Assembly (NCBI RefSeq): GCF_014646135.1
Contig: NZ_BMMW01000003.1
Span: forward strand, 531,025 to 595,024
Reading direction: 5' to 3'
Source of the DNA: Nocardia camponoti
Lineage (GTDB): Bacteria; Actinomycetota; Actinomycetes; Mycobacteriales; Mycobacteriaceae
DNA length: 64,000 nt
The translations under genes and the position numbers were made by a program. Positions 17,168 to 25,569 of the stretch are shown here, piece after piece (within the stretch, counting starts at the first letter, position 1; every line of letters starts with the position of its first letter). Below the pieces are notes generated by a model, which worked only from the letters and a program-made list of their open reading frames with translations, was not told the origin of the DNA and searched no databases.

Positions 17168-18244
17168 ATGGATTTCACTCCTACCGAAGCGCAGTCCGAT
17201 CTCGCCCAGTTGGTCGGTGAGGTATGCGCGAAGCTGGTGACCGCCGATCGGTTGCGCGAGTTGGATCGCGATGGGCGCTTCGATGATCAGCTTTGGAAGG
17301 CGCTGGCCGAGACCGGCGTCCTCGCTGCCGCGTTGCCGGAGTCGTTGAGCGGCAATGGCTTTGGCGTGCTTGAGCAGGCCGCGATCTTGCGTGAGCTTGG
17401 TCGGGTCGTCGCCGCGGTTCCCTACCTGTGGTCGTCGGTGCTTGGCGCTGGGGCGCTCGCCGAGTTCGGGACCGCCGAGCAGCGCGAGCTTGCCGAGCAG
17501 GCCGGGACTGGCGATGCGATCGTGACGGTCGCGTTGGCGCCTGAGCAGGAAGTGATCGCGGTCGCTGATTGCGACGGCGGTTGGGCGATCACGGGTCGGA
17601 CCAACTCCGTTCCATATCTGGACCGCGCGGCGCGAGTTCTGGTGGTAGCCAAGACTTCTGATGGGCCGCGTGTTTTCGTTGTCGACCCAAGTGTTGAGTC
17701 GGTGCGCAGCGAGGCGCAGCAGGTTGTCGACTTCACGCCCGAGTTCTTAGTCGACTTCGACGCGACCCCGGCGCAACTGCTTGGCGACGCGTCCGATGCG
17801 GTGGCGAGTTGGTTGGCCGAGCGCGCATGGTTGGGCTTGGCCGCAACCCAGCTGGGCGTTTTGGAGCGCGCGATGGACCTGACGGCCGAGCACACCCGCA
17901 CCCGCGAACAGTTCGGCAAGGCAATCGGCGCGTTCCAGAGCGTGGCCCAGCGCCTTTCGGACGCCTACATCGACGTCCAGGGCTTGCGCCTAGCGGTAAC
18001 CCAGGCGGCATGGCGTTTGTCAGAGGGCTTACCGGCAACCGAGTCGGTGCACATCGCGAAGTTTTGGGCGGCCGAGGCAGGCCACCGAGTGGCCCACACC
18101 GCGATCCACCTGCACGGTGGAATCGGCATCGACCGAGACCACATCGCCCACAACTACTTCACGGCGGCGAAACACCACGAGTTCGCTTTGGGCGGGGCGA
18201 CCTGCCACCTGCTGGCCCTTGGCGCGGAATTGGCGAAGGACTAA
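17168..18244 (+). CDS. fadE27: Acyl-CoA dehydrogenase FadE27 (ChsE5)
   Basis: Partner subunit of FadE26, 358 residues, acyl-CoA dehydrogenase fold with shortened motifs. It keeps TREQFGKAIGAFQSVAQRL and HLHGGIGI near the C-terminus but the catalytic Glu region is not conserved, as expected when the partner supplies the base. Stops 66 bp before the convergent Doc toxin gene. The start ATG follows a GAAAG-type site. Confidence 0.92.
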   Translation: MDFTPTEAQSDLAQLVGEVCAKLVTADRLRELDRDGRFDDQLWKALAETGVLAAALPESLSGNGFGVLEQAAILRELGRVVAAVPYLWSSVLGAGALAEFGTAEQRELAEQAGTGDAIVTVALAPEQEVIAVADCDGGWAITGRTNSVPYLDRAARVLVVAKTSDGPRVFVVDPSVESVRSEAQQVVDFTPEFLVDFDATPAQLLGDASDAVASWLAERAWLGLAATQLGVLERAMDLTAEHTRTREQFGKAIGAFQSVAQRLSDAYIDVQGLRLAVTQAAWRLSEGLPATESVHIAKFWAAEAGHRVAHTAIHLHGGIGIDRDHIAHNYFTAAKHHEFALGGATCHLLALGAELAKD

Positions 18245-18310
18245 CCCGACTTGAGCGGGCGGCGGCGGACCCGACACCGCCGCCACCCGTTCATTCCGTC
18301 CAAACAGTCT

Positions 18311-18682
18311 CTACCGTGCAAAGAAGGGCAGTTCCTTAGCGATAGTGGGAACGTCGAGGTTGCCCTGGCACACGTCGAGCACGAACCGCTCAGCGCGGTC
18401 GACGTCGAACTCCGCGTCGAGTGGCGCACCGTTCAGGTGGAGAAAAGTCCACGTCGCGAACCATGCGATCCGCTTGTTGCCGTCAACGAGACCGTGATTG
18501 CGCGCGAGCGACTCCATCAATGCTGCGGCCTTTTGCCAGATGTCTGGGTATGCGTCTTGGCCAAAGACGCTCGACTGAGGGCGAGCGACGGCCGAATCCA
18601 GCAACCCGTAATCCCGCACATCGGGTGTACCAAGCCGCTCGGCCAGGCGTAGTAATTCGGGCAGCGTGAGGTAATAGATCAC
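18311..18682 (-). CDS. doc: Doc/Fic-family toxin
   Basis: A 123-residue death-on-curing type protein. The Fic core motif is visible at residues 63-71 as HGLVDGNKR (His63, Asp67, Asn69, Lys70, Arg71), preceded by the LLDSAVARPQ segment typical of Doc. Doc toxins phosphorylate elongation factor Tu and stop translation until antitoxin binds. The start overlaps the antitoxin stop as ATGA, so toxin translation depends on antitoxin translation. It is an accessory module placed between the convergent ends of fadE27 and fadD19. Confidence 0.9.
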   Translation of the reverse strand: MIYYLTLPELLRLAERLGTPDVRDYGLLDSAVARPQSSVFGQDAYPDIWQKAAALMESLARNHGLVDGNKRIAWFATWTFLHLNGAPLDAEFDVDRAERFVLDVCQGNLDVPTIAKELPFFAR

Positions 18683-18876
18683 GCAAGCCGCCGGTTCAGC
18701 TCAGCACTGACCCGCAATACGTGATCGGCTGCCTCATTGAACAGACGTGAACGTTCATTGATCGCCGACACAACCGCATCATGGGCGAACTGCTGCATGC
18801 TGCGACCTTCAGCCTCGGCGCGTTGGCGCAGAGCATCGAGTTCTTCCTCGGTGAAGCGAACATTGAGACCAGCCAT
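18679..18876 (-). CDS. Antitoxin, ribbon-helix-helix type, partner of Doc
   Basis: A 65-residue protein with an N-terminal MetJ/Arc-like ribbon-helix-helix (LNVRFTEEELDALRQRAEAEGRSMQQFA) and a C-terminal helical tail likely to bind Doc. I chose the ATG giving MAGLNVRF; another start three codons upstream (MAYMAG) is inside the palindrome at 18877-18910. If the promoter overlaps that palindrome, the message could be leaderless. Overlaps doc by 4 bp. Confidence 0.85.
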   Translation of the reverse strand: MAGLNVRFTEEELDALRQRAEAEGRSMQQFAHDAVVSAINERSRLFNEAADHVLRVSAELNRRLA

Positions 18877-18910
18877 GTACGCCATGGTACCGCGCGGTAC
18901 CATGGCGTAC
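18877..18910. promoter_or_regulatory. Perfect 34-bp palindrome at the antitoxin start (probable autoregulatory operator)
   Basis: Two 17-base arms (GTACGCCATGGTACCGC and its complement) meet without a loop, directly before the antitoxin ATG and 10 bp after the fadD19 stop. Ribbon-helix-helix antitoxins bind palindromes at their own promoters, so this is the likely operator. Each half also holds the nested palindrome GGTACC. Confidence 0.7.
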
Positions 18911-18919
18911 CAGCTCTTT

Positions 18920-20554
18920 TTAAGAGCCTGCCTCCGCATGCTCATCCGCAGGCCGCGACGCCGCCTGCTCCTGCGCCCACCGGTAATCCGGCTTCCCTGC
19001 CGGCGACCGCTTGATCTCGTCGACGAACCACAGGCTGCGTGGCTGCTTGTACGAAGCGATCTCCTGCGACAGAACAGGTTTCAGGTCTGCCAGCGTCGGG
19101 CGAATCCCATCGCGACACTGCACAACCGCGCACACCCGTTGGCCCCAACGCGCGTCCTCAACGCCAACTACCAACGCGTCGAACACATCTGGGTGCGCCT
19201 TCAACGCACCCTCGACCTCTTCGGGGAAGATCTTTTCCCCACCGCTGTTGATGCTGACCGAACCGCGGCCGAGCATCGTGACCGTGCCGTCTTCCTCAAC
19301 GCGTGCGAAGTCGCCGGGGATCGCGTAGCGAATTCCGTTGTACTCCTTGAACGTCGCGGCCGACTTTGCCTCGTCCTTGTAGTACCCGAGCGGGATGTGA
19401 CCGCTGCGGGCAAGTACGCCGATCACGCCCGAACCCGGCTCGACGGGGTTGCCTGACTCATCGAGCACCTGAGTGGCCGCGTCGATCTTCACGCGGGGAC
19501 CACCCGTGTGCGTTGCGCCCTTGGCGACCAGCGACAACCCGCCGAAGCCGGTCTCCGACGAACCGATCGAATCCGAAATCATCCGGTTCGGCAGCAGGTC
19601 GAGGAACTTGTCCTTCAACGGCGGCGAGAACAACGCCGCGCTGCTCGCAAGCACGTACAGCGACGAAAGATCGTATGGCTCGCCAGTTTCCGGGTTGCCC
19701 TGTTCAAGCGCGTCAAGCATTGGCTGGGCCATCGCGTCGCCGGTGATGAAGATCAGGTTGATCTTGTGCTTATCGACCGCCTGCCACACCGCGTGCCCGC
19801 TGAACTCGGGGATCATCACGGCCTTGCCGCCGCCAAACAGGCTGTGGAACGTTGCCCACTGCGACCCACCGTGGATCATCGGCGGAATCGGGAACCGCAC
19901 CATCGCCGGGTTGGCCGCGCCAAGCTTGGCCAGCTCCCACTCGTCCTTCACGTATTCGCCGGTCACGAAGTTGATGCCCGCGCCGAGCACGCGCCACACG
20001 TCCTCATGCCGCCACATCACGCCCTTCGGCAACCCGGTGGTTCCGCCGGTGTAGAGCATGTAGATGTCGTCGGGTGACCGCTCGCCGAAGTCGCGCTCAC
20101 CTGACGAATCGGCAAGCGCCGCTTCGTATTCGACCGCGTCGGACTCAACGGAAGTTCCGTCCTCGATCACCACGACGGTCTTGAGTCCGGGCACCTTCGG
20201 CAGCACCGCCGCGACCTTGTCGCTGTAGCGCCGCTCATGCAGCAACGCGACCATGTCCGAGTTCTCGAAGATGTGCAGTAACTCGTTCTCGACGTAGCGG
20301 TAATTCACGTTGATCATCACCGCGCGCGCTTTGAAGATCGCGACCATCGCCTCAACGGCTTCGACGGTGTTGCGCGAGTAGATGCCCACTTTGTCGCCGG
20401 GCTTGACGCCCTGTTCTTGCAGGTAGTGGGCCAGCTTGTTGGCCCGCTCCTCCAGTTGCGCGTAGGTCGATTCACGATGCTCGCCCACCAGCACGATCCG
20501 GTCCGGCATGAGATCGACGGCGTGTTCGACGAGATCCGCTATGTTGTAGCTCAC
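18920..20554 (-). CDS. fadD19: Steroid-CoA ligase FadD19
   Basis: ATP-dependent CoA ligase for the C26 acid of the sterol side chain; in Rhodococcus rhodochrous it is needed for C-24-branched sterols. The 544 residues carry the AMP-binding motif LYTGGTTGLPKGVMW, the adenylate motif SIGSSETGFGG, and the C-terminal hinge MLGRGSVSINSGGEKIFPEEVE. The match to M. tuberculosis FadD19 is extended by eye. The GTG (SYNIADLVEHAV) was taken as start, 11 bp from a KstR-type site; longer starts run through the operator. Confidence 0.93.
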   Translation of the reverse strand: MSYNIADLVEHAVDLMPDRIVLVGEHRESTYAQLEERANKLAHYLQEQGVKPGDKVGIYSRNTVEAVEAMVAIFKARAVMINVNYRYVENELLHIFENSDMVALLHERRYSDKVAAVLPKVPGLKTVVVIEDGTSVESDAVEYEAALADSSGERDFGERSPDDIYMLYTGGTTGLPKGVMWRHEDVWRVLGAGINFVTGEYVKDEWELAKLGAANPAMVRFPIPPMIHGGSQWATFHSLFGGGKAVMIPEFSGHAVWQAVDKHKINLIFITGDAMAQPMLDALEQGNPETGEPYDLSSLYVLASSAALFSPPLKDKFLDLLPNRMISDSIGSSETGFGGLSLVAKGATHTGGPRVKIDAATQVLDESGNPVEPGSGVIGVLARSGHIPLGYYKDEAKSAATFKEYNGIRYAIPGDFARVEEDGTVTMLGRGSVSINSGGEKIFPEEVEGALKAHPDVFDALVVGVEDARWGQRVCAVVQCRDGIRPTLADLKPVLSQEIASYKQPRSLWFVDEIKRSPAGKPDYRWAQEQAASRPADEHAEAGS

Positions 20555-20565
20555 AGTGACAAAAA

Positions 20566-20579
20566 TAGAACGTGTTACT
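20566..20579. promoter_or_regulatory. KstR-type operator between fadD19 and echA19
   Basis: TAGAACGTGTTACT, one mismatch (last base) from TNNAACNNGTTNNA, between the divergent fadD19 and echA19 starts. Confidence 0.75.
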
Positions 20580-20617
20580 GTTTCTGACAAGACTCAACCT
20601 TCTCAGGAGATTCCCCA

Positions 20618-21400
20618 ATGGCACATGCGCTGGTCGAGAAACGCGACCATATCCTCATCGTCACCCTCAATCGGCCAGAAGCGCGTAATGCGTTGTCGGG
20701 CGAGATGATGGCGATCATGCGTGACGCGTGGGACCAGGTCGACAGCGACGACGACATCCGCGTCGCGATCCTCACCGGCGCTGGCGGCTCGTTCTGCGCG
20801 GGTGCCGACCTCAAGGCGATGACCAGCCAGCACCCCGGTGACTCGTTCAAGGGTGGCGGTTGGGACCTGTCGCGCATCGACGCGCTGCTCAAGGGCCGCA
20901 GGCTCACCAAACCGCTGATCGCGGCGGTCGAGGGCCCGGCCATCGCGGGCGGCACCGAAATCCTGCAAGCAACCGACATTCGCGTCGCGGGCGAAAGCGC
21001 GAAATTCGGTGTGTCCGAACCACGTTGGGGCCTGTTCCCACTCGGCGGCTCCGCGGTGCGGCTCCCGCGCCAGATCCCCGCGACCGTCGCCGCCGACCTC
21101 CTGCTCACCGGCCGCCACATCCGCGCCGACGAGGCGCTGCGCATCGGCCTGATCGGTCACGTCGTCCCCGACGGAACCGCCTTTGACAAGGCAATCGAAC
21201 TGGCCGAACAGATCGCCGCGAACGGCCCACTTGCCGTGCAGGCGATCCTAAAAACCATCCGCGACACCGAGGGCTTGCACGAGAACGACGCGTTCAAGAT
21301 TGACGCCGAAATCGGTGCCGCGGTCTTCAAGTCGGCTGACGCGAAAGAGGGCCCAAAGGCCTTCGCCGAAAAGCGCAAGCCGACTTTCACCGGCAAATAA
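20618..21400 (+). CDS. echA19: Enoyl-CoA hydratase EchA19
   Basis: A 260-residue crotonase. Oxyanion-hole segments are [15 protein letters not shown] and [12 protein letters not shown]; the catalytic acids are in GGTEIL and SEPRWGLFP. EchA19 in M. tuberculosis hydrates the 22,24-unsaturated steroid CoA formed during side-chain beta-oxidation. Placement opposite fadD19 with a shared KstR-type site matches Rv3515c-Rv3516. The ATG follows AGGAG at ideal spacing. Its stop abuts the stop of the convergent VOC gene. Confidence 0.92.
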   Translation: MAHALVEKRDHILIVTLNRPEARNALSGEMMAIMRDAWDQVDSDDDIRVAILTGAGGSFCAGADLKAMTSQHPGDSFKGGGWDLSRIDALLKGRRLTKPLIAAVEGPAIAGGTEILQATDIRVAGESAKFGVSEPRWGLFPLGGSAVRLPRQIPATVAADLLLTGRHIRADEALRIGLIGHVVPDGTAFDKAIELAEQIAANGPLAVQAILKTIRDTEGLHENDAFKIDAEIGAAVFKSADAKEGPKAFAEKRKPTFTGK

Positions 21401-21814
21401 TTAGTTGGGCAGCTTCATGTAGAACGGCTCCCACTGGTTGCCGTCGGGGTCGAGGAAGGTGCGCCCGTGCATGCCAACCTCGGCCTCCTGCTCACGCTTC
21501 TCAACGTTCACTTCCTCGGTCGCACCTGCGGCGATGGCCGCTTCGGTGAGCGTGTCAACCTCTTCCGGTGACGACAGTGAAAGCGCGTAAGCGGCCGCCG
21601 TCGTCGCGCGAGTATCGGCGATCGGGCGCTGGGTGAAGGTCGCGAAGAACGGCTTGGTGAGCAGCATCAGGCAGATGTTGTCGTCGACGACGATGCAGGC
21701 CGCGTTCTCGTCGGTGAACTGTTCGTTCACCTTCCACCCGAGCGCCTCGTAGAAGCCCTTGGAAACGTTCAGGTCGGCGACGGGGAAGTTGATGAAGATC
21801 ATCTTGGAGCTCAT
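21401..21814 (-). CDS. VOC (glyoxalase/bleomycin-resistance) family protein
   Basis: A 137-residue single vicinal-oxygen-chelate unit: MIFINFPVADLNVSKGFYEALGWKV at the start and GRTFLDPDGNQWEPFYM at the end. This subgroup is common in actinobacteria and usually uncharacterised. It is divergent from the sigma-factor gene at 21923 with about 100 bp between starts. The pairing suggests it may be a target of that sigma factor, but this is inferred from position only. It does not look like a known steroid-pathway step. Confidence 0.88.
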   Translation of the reverse strand: MSSKMIFINFPVADLNVSKGFYEALGWKVNEQFTDENAACIVVDDNICLMLLTKPFFATFTQRPIADTRATTAAAYALSLSSPEEVDTLTEAAIAAGATEEVNVEKREQEAEVGMHGRTFLDPDGNQWEPFYMKLPN

Positions 21815-21922
21815 GGTTTTTCCTCTCGGTTAGCGGTCTTATTTGGGTAGACGGACCGGGCCGCGAGAATTCATCGCCGCGAGTCTAGAAACCTGTCAGA
21901 CCCCTGTGGCATCGTGGCGAAT

Positions 21923-22927
21923 ATGAGCAATGCCGTGCCCGCAAAGCCTGGCCCATCGCCCGAGGTTCTCGCCGAATTCGAGACCCACCGGCGCGAATTA
22001 TGCGCGTATGCCTACCGCATGCTTGGTTCCTCGTTCGAGGCCGAAGACGCGGTACAGGAAACGTTCACGCGGGCGTGGCGTTCCTACGATTCGTTCGAGG
22101 GTCGCGCGAGTCTGCGTTCATGGCTCTACAAGATCGCCACGAATATCTGCCTCGACATGCTCGACCGGCCGCAGTCACGCGCACGGCCGATGGACCTCAA
22201 CGGGCCCGGTCGCGCGGATTCGCCGCTGCCGCCTCCCCAGCCTGATTACGTGTGGATCGAGCCCATTCCGAACGCGCTCGCGTTTGGTGCCGATCCGGCC
22301 GAGCACGCGTCAACTAAAGACACGTTGCGGCTGGCGTTCGTAGCCGCGTGTCAGCATTTGCCTGCCACCCAGCGCGCCATTTTGATCATGCGCGAAGTGC
22401 TGCGGTTCTCGGCTACCGAAACGGCCGAGGCGCTCACGATGTCGCCAGCGTCGGTCAATAGCGCGTTGCAGCGTGCGCGCGCCACGATGTCGAAAGTCAC
22501 GCCAGAAGTGGCCGACAGTTTCGATGAAGCCGACGAAGCTCAGCGCAAACTCGTCGACGATTTCGTGACGGCCTTCGAGGCATACGACATGAACGCGCTC
22601 ACCGCGTTGCTGAAAGCCGATGTGGCACTGTCGATGCCGCCGTTCGAGCTGTGGATTTCGGGCCCCGAAAACGTTGCCGCGTTCATGCTCGGCACGGGCA
22701 GCGCATGCCGCGATTCGCGCCTGGTCCCGCTCGCTGGCGCCAACGGCGCGCCCGCATTCGGGCACTACAAGCCAAGCGAAGAACCGGGCGTGTGGGTGCC
22801 GTGGTCGATCACGATCTTGGAATTGGACGGGCCAACGATCGCTGGCCTCAACTTCTTCCTCGACACCGACAAGCTTTTCCCGCTGTTCGGCCTCCCGCCT
22901 ACCTGGACCGAGGGATCATCCAACTAG
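21923..22927 (+). CDS. ECF-type sigma factor with C-terminal NTF2/SnoaL-like domain (SigG-like)
   Basis: Residues 1-90 hold sigma region 2 (YAYRMLGSSFEAEDAVQETFTRAW), residues about 125-190 region 4 (LPATQRAILIMREVLRFSATETAEALTMSPASVNSALQRAR), and residues about 200-330 a SnoaL-like domain (LVDDFVTAFEAYDMNALTALLKADV). This layout matches the SigG/SigJ-like group, where the C-terminal domain regulates the sigma factor in place of an anti-sigma protein. ATG at 21923 was chosen; a GTG three codons upstream is possible. The end overlaps the convergent FadD gene by 12 bp. Confidence 0.88.
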   Translation: MSNAVPAKPGPSPEVLAEFETHRRELCAYAYRMLGSSFEAEDAVQETFTRAWRSYDSFEGRASLRSWLYKIATNICLDMLDRPQSRARPMDLNGPGRADSPLPPPQPDYVWIEPIPNALAFGADPAEHASTKDTLRLAFVAACQHLPATQRAILIMREVLRFSATETAEALTMSPASVNSALQRARATMSKVTPEVADSFDEADEAQRKLVDDFVTAFEAYDMNALTALLKADVALSMPPFELWISGPENVAAFMLGTGSACRDSRLVPLAGANGAPAFGHYKPSEEPGVWVPWSITILELDGPTIAGLNFFLDTDKLFPLFGLPPTWTEGSSN

Positions 22928-24454
22928 CTTGCGCTTAAACAACTTTCCGTTCGGGTCGCGCGGCAGTTCGGTGCGGAATTCGATCGTGCGGGGCAGCTTG
23001 TACTTCGCCAGTTGCTCGGCGGCGAAGTCGGTGAGGGCGGCGGCGAGTTCGTCGTCGCCCGCGATGCCGTCGACCGGCTGGACGAATGCTTTGACCTGCT
23101 GACCCCAGTCGGGATCGGGCACGCCGAGCACCGCGACGTCGGCCACCAAATCGTGGCTCATCAAAACACCTTCGATTTCGGCAGGGTAGATGTTCACGCC
23201 ACCGGACAGAATCAGATCCGAGCGGCGGTCGCAGAGGAACAGGTAGCCGTCTTCGTCGAGGTAACCGATGTCGCCAACGGTGAACAGTTCGCCGTGCCGC
23301 GCCTCGGCCGTCTTCTCTTCTGCCTTGTGATATTCGAAGCTCGACGCGCCCATCTTCAGATAGACGAGCCCTTCCTTTCCCGCAGACAGCTCCGAACCAT
23401 CTTCCGGGTCAAGCACTTTCACGATCGACCACGGCCACGCCTTGCCAACCGACCCCGGCTTCGCAAGCCATTCGGTGCCGTTGATCGTCGTGCCGCCACC
23501 CTCGGTCGCCGCGTAATACTCGGTGACGACGGGCCCCCACCATTCGAGCATCCGCCGCTTGGTTTGCGCGGGACACGGTGCGGCGCCATGCACCATTGAT
23601 CGCAGCGACGAAACGTCGTACCGCGCGCGCACGTCGTCAGGCAGGGCGAGCAGGCGATGGAATTGCGTTGGGACCATGTGCGAATGTGTCACGCGATGCT
23701 TCTCGATCAGCGCCAGCATCTCCTCGGCATCCCACCGGTCCATCAGAACAAGCTTGTGCCCCAACTGAATTGAGATGGAAGCGAAGTTGAGCACAGCCGT
23801 GTGATAGAGCGGCGACCCGCAAATGTGTACGTGATCGTCGTAAGGATCGAGCTCGAACAGCTTGAAGAACGCGACGTTCGGCGCGGGAACGGTGTCGGGA
23901 TCTGCCCCGGTCAGCGGGCGGCGCACGCCCTTCGGGCGGCCTGTCGTGCCGGAGGTGTAGAGCATTGGCGCGCCGACGGAACGCTGTTCTGGACGGCCGG
24001 TATCGGCGGCGCCGAGCCATGAAATGGGCCGGAAGCCGGGGATCGTGCCCGCAGCGAAGCGGGCATCTTGCGGCAGTTCGGCCAGGTCAGCGGCTTCTGC
24101 CGCCACGTCAGCGAAGCGGTCGCTCGCCAAAAACGCCGACGCCTCACTGTCTTGCAGGATGTAGGCGATCTCGGGCGCGGTGAGGTGCCAATTCACCGCG
24201 ACGATGTAGAGCCCGGCCTGGTAGGCGGCGAAGTACGCGGCCATCGCCTCGACACCGTTGTGCAGCATGCTCACCACCACGTCGCCGGAACGCAATCCGA
24301 TCCCGCGTAGTCCGTTCGCGTAGCGATTGGCGAGCGTCGCCAATTCTCGATACGTGATTTCGGTGCCATTCGGGTCGATAATCGCGATTTTTCCCGGGTC
24401 GGCCGCCGCGATATTCCACAGGCCGAGTACTTCTGCTGTCCGCTCGCTGCTCAC
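22916..24454 (-). CDS. FadD-type acyl-CoA synthetase under a KstR-type operator
   Basis: A 512-residue AMP-forming acyl-CoA ligase. It shows LYTSGTTGRPKGVRRP, the adenylate motif YYAATEGGG, and the C-terminal DRRSDLILSGGVNIYPAEIE. It does not resemble FadD17 or FadD19 along its length; the VHGAAPCPAQTKRRMLEWWGP segment points to another FadD branch. A perfect KstR palindrome lies 11 bp before the GTG start, so a steroid or side-chain acid is a likely substrate. With the operator so close, the message may be leaderless. The 3' end overlaps the sigma-factor gene. Confidence 0.85.
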   Translation of the reverse strand: MSSERTAEVLGLWNIAAADPGKIAIIDPNGTEITYRELATLANRYANGLRGIGLRSGDVVVSMLHNGVEAMAAYFAAYQAGLYIVAVNWHLTAPEIAYILQDSEASAFLASDRFADVAAEAADLAELPQDARFAAGTIPGFRPISWLGAADTGRPEQRSVGAPMLYTSGTTGRPKGVRRPLTGADPDTVPAPNVAFFKLFELDPYDDHVHICGSPLYHTAVLNFASISIQLGHKLVLMDRWDAEEMLALIEKHRVTHSHMVPTQFHRLLALPDDVRARYDVSSLRSMVHGAAPCPAQTKRRMLEWWGPVVTEYYAATEGGGTTINGTEWLAKPGSVGKAWPWSIVKVLDPEDGSELSAGKEGLVYLKMGASSFEYHKAEEKTAEARHGELFTVGDIGYLDEDGYLFLCDRRSDLILSGGVNIYPAEIEGVLMSHDLVADVAVLGVPDPDWGQQVKAFVQPVDGIAGDDELAAALTDFAAEQLAKYKLPRTIEFRTELPRDPNGKLFKRKLVG

Positions 24455-24464
24455 CTCTCGAATT

Positions 24465-24478
24465 TAGAACGTGTTCTA
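24465..24478. promoter_or_regulatory. KstR operator, perfect palindrome, overlapping a stop codon
   Basis: TAGAACGTGTTCTA is a perfect palindrome and exact KstR match. Its last three bases are the stop codon (TAG on the minus strand) of the upstream LLM-type oxidoreductase gene, so operator and gene end share sequence. Confidence 0.88.
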
Positions 24479-25507
24479 CCGTTCGACAAGGGGTGCTATC
24501 CGACGAAGTTGGTCGACATCGGAAACCGAGATCAGCATCATCGTCACGCCGGCGTCCTCCCATTCACGCAAACGCTTACGGACATGGGCCTCGTCGCCGA
24601 AGATCGCGGTGTCGGTGATGAGCTCGTCAGGAACGACCGCGGCCGCTTCGGCTTTGCGGCCCGCCTGGAACAGGCGACTGATCTCGTCAACCTCAGCGCC
24701 GTAACCCATTCGGCGGTAGACCTGCGCGTGAAAGTTCAGTTCCGGCGCACCCATTCCGCCGATGTAGAGCGCGCTTATCCAGCGCATTCGCTCGATTTCG
24801 GCAGCGGGATTGTCGGTAATCACGACCTGGGCGCTGGCGGCGATTTCAAACGTCTCGCGGGTGCGTCGTGCTGTTGGCCGGGCGAAACCCTCGTCCAACC
24901 AGGCGTTATAGGTGTCGGCGAGACGGGGCGCGTAGTAAATCGCGAGCCAACCGTCAGCGATTTCAGCCGTCTGCGCGACATTGCGCGGGCCTTCTGCGCC
25001 GAGCCAAATCGGCAGGTCAGCGCGCAGGGGATGCACAATCGACTTGAGTGGTTTACCGAGCCCGGATTCGCTCACATAGGGCAGCGGGTAGTGCGGGCCT
25101 TCGTTGGTGACCGGCGCTTCGCGGGCGAGCACTTTTCGCACGATATCGACGTATTCGCGCGTGCGTTTAAGTGGTTGCGCGAATGGCTGGCCGTACCACC
25201 CTTCGACGACCTGCGGGCCCGAAACTCCAAGGCCAAGAATCGCTCTGCCGCCGCTGAGGTGGTCGAGGGTGAGCGCGGCCATCGCGGCGGCGGTTGGCGT
25301 GCGGGCCGACAACTGCGCGACCGAGGTGCCCAATCGCACGCGCTCGGTCCGCGAGCCCCACCACGCGAGCGGCGTGAACGCGTCCGAGCCCCATGATTCA
25401 GCGGCGAACACCGCGTCGAAGCCGACCTCTTCGGCGACGGTGAGCAGTTCGCCGACGTTGACGGGCGGCTGCGCGCCCCAGTATCCGAGTTGCAGTCCGA
25501 ATTTCAT
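24476..25507 (-). CDS. LLM-class (F420-type) oxidoreductase, Rv3520c-like
   Basis: A 343-residue luciferase-like monooxygenase fold protein. It begins MKFGLQLGYWGAQPPVNVGELLTVAEE and carries LSGGRAILGLGVSGPQVVEGWYG, the cofactor-binding region seen in F420-dependent enzymes. Rv3520c sits in the same place opposite Rv3521 in M. tuberculosis and is annotated as an F420-dependent oxidoreductase; its steroid substrate is not established. The start ATG lies 40 bp from a KstR-type site shared with the DUF35 gene. Confidence 0.88.
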   Translation of the reverse strand: MKFGLQLGYWGAQPPVNVGELLTVAEEVGFDAVFAAESWGSDAFTPLAWWGSRTERVRLGTSVAQLSARTPTAAAMAALTLDHLSGGRAILGLGVSGPQVVEGWYGQPFAQPLKRTREYVDIVRKVLAREAPVTNEGPHYPLPYVSESGLGKPLKSIVHPLRADLPIWLGAEGPRNVAQTAEIADGWLAIYYAPRLADTYNAWLDEGFARPTARRTRETFEIAASAQVVITDNPAAEIERMRWISALYIGGMGAPELNFHAQVYRRMGYGAEVDEISRLFQAGRKAEAAAVVPDELITDTAIFGDEAHVRKRLREWEDAGVTMMLISVSDVDQLRRIAPLVER

Positions 25508-25546
25508 CTGAGAGCCTTCGTTCCGGCGAATCCTTGCGAGCAGAAT

Positions 25547-25560
25547 AAGAACCTGTTCTA
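25547..25560. promoter_or_regulatory. KstR-type operator between the LLM gene and the DUF35-ltp4-ltp3 operon
   Basis: AAGAACCTGTTCTA has one mismatch (first base) to TNNAACNNGTTNNA. It lies 10 bp upstream of the DUF35 gene and is shared with the divergent LLM gene. Confidence 0.78.
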
Positions 25561-25569
25561 CTCGATATC

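Noticed and set aside
22916-24454. Calling this gene fadD17 by position
   Set aside because: Sequence landmarks do not match M. tuberculosis FadD17; only the adenylate motifs are shared.
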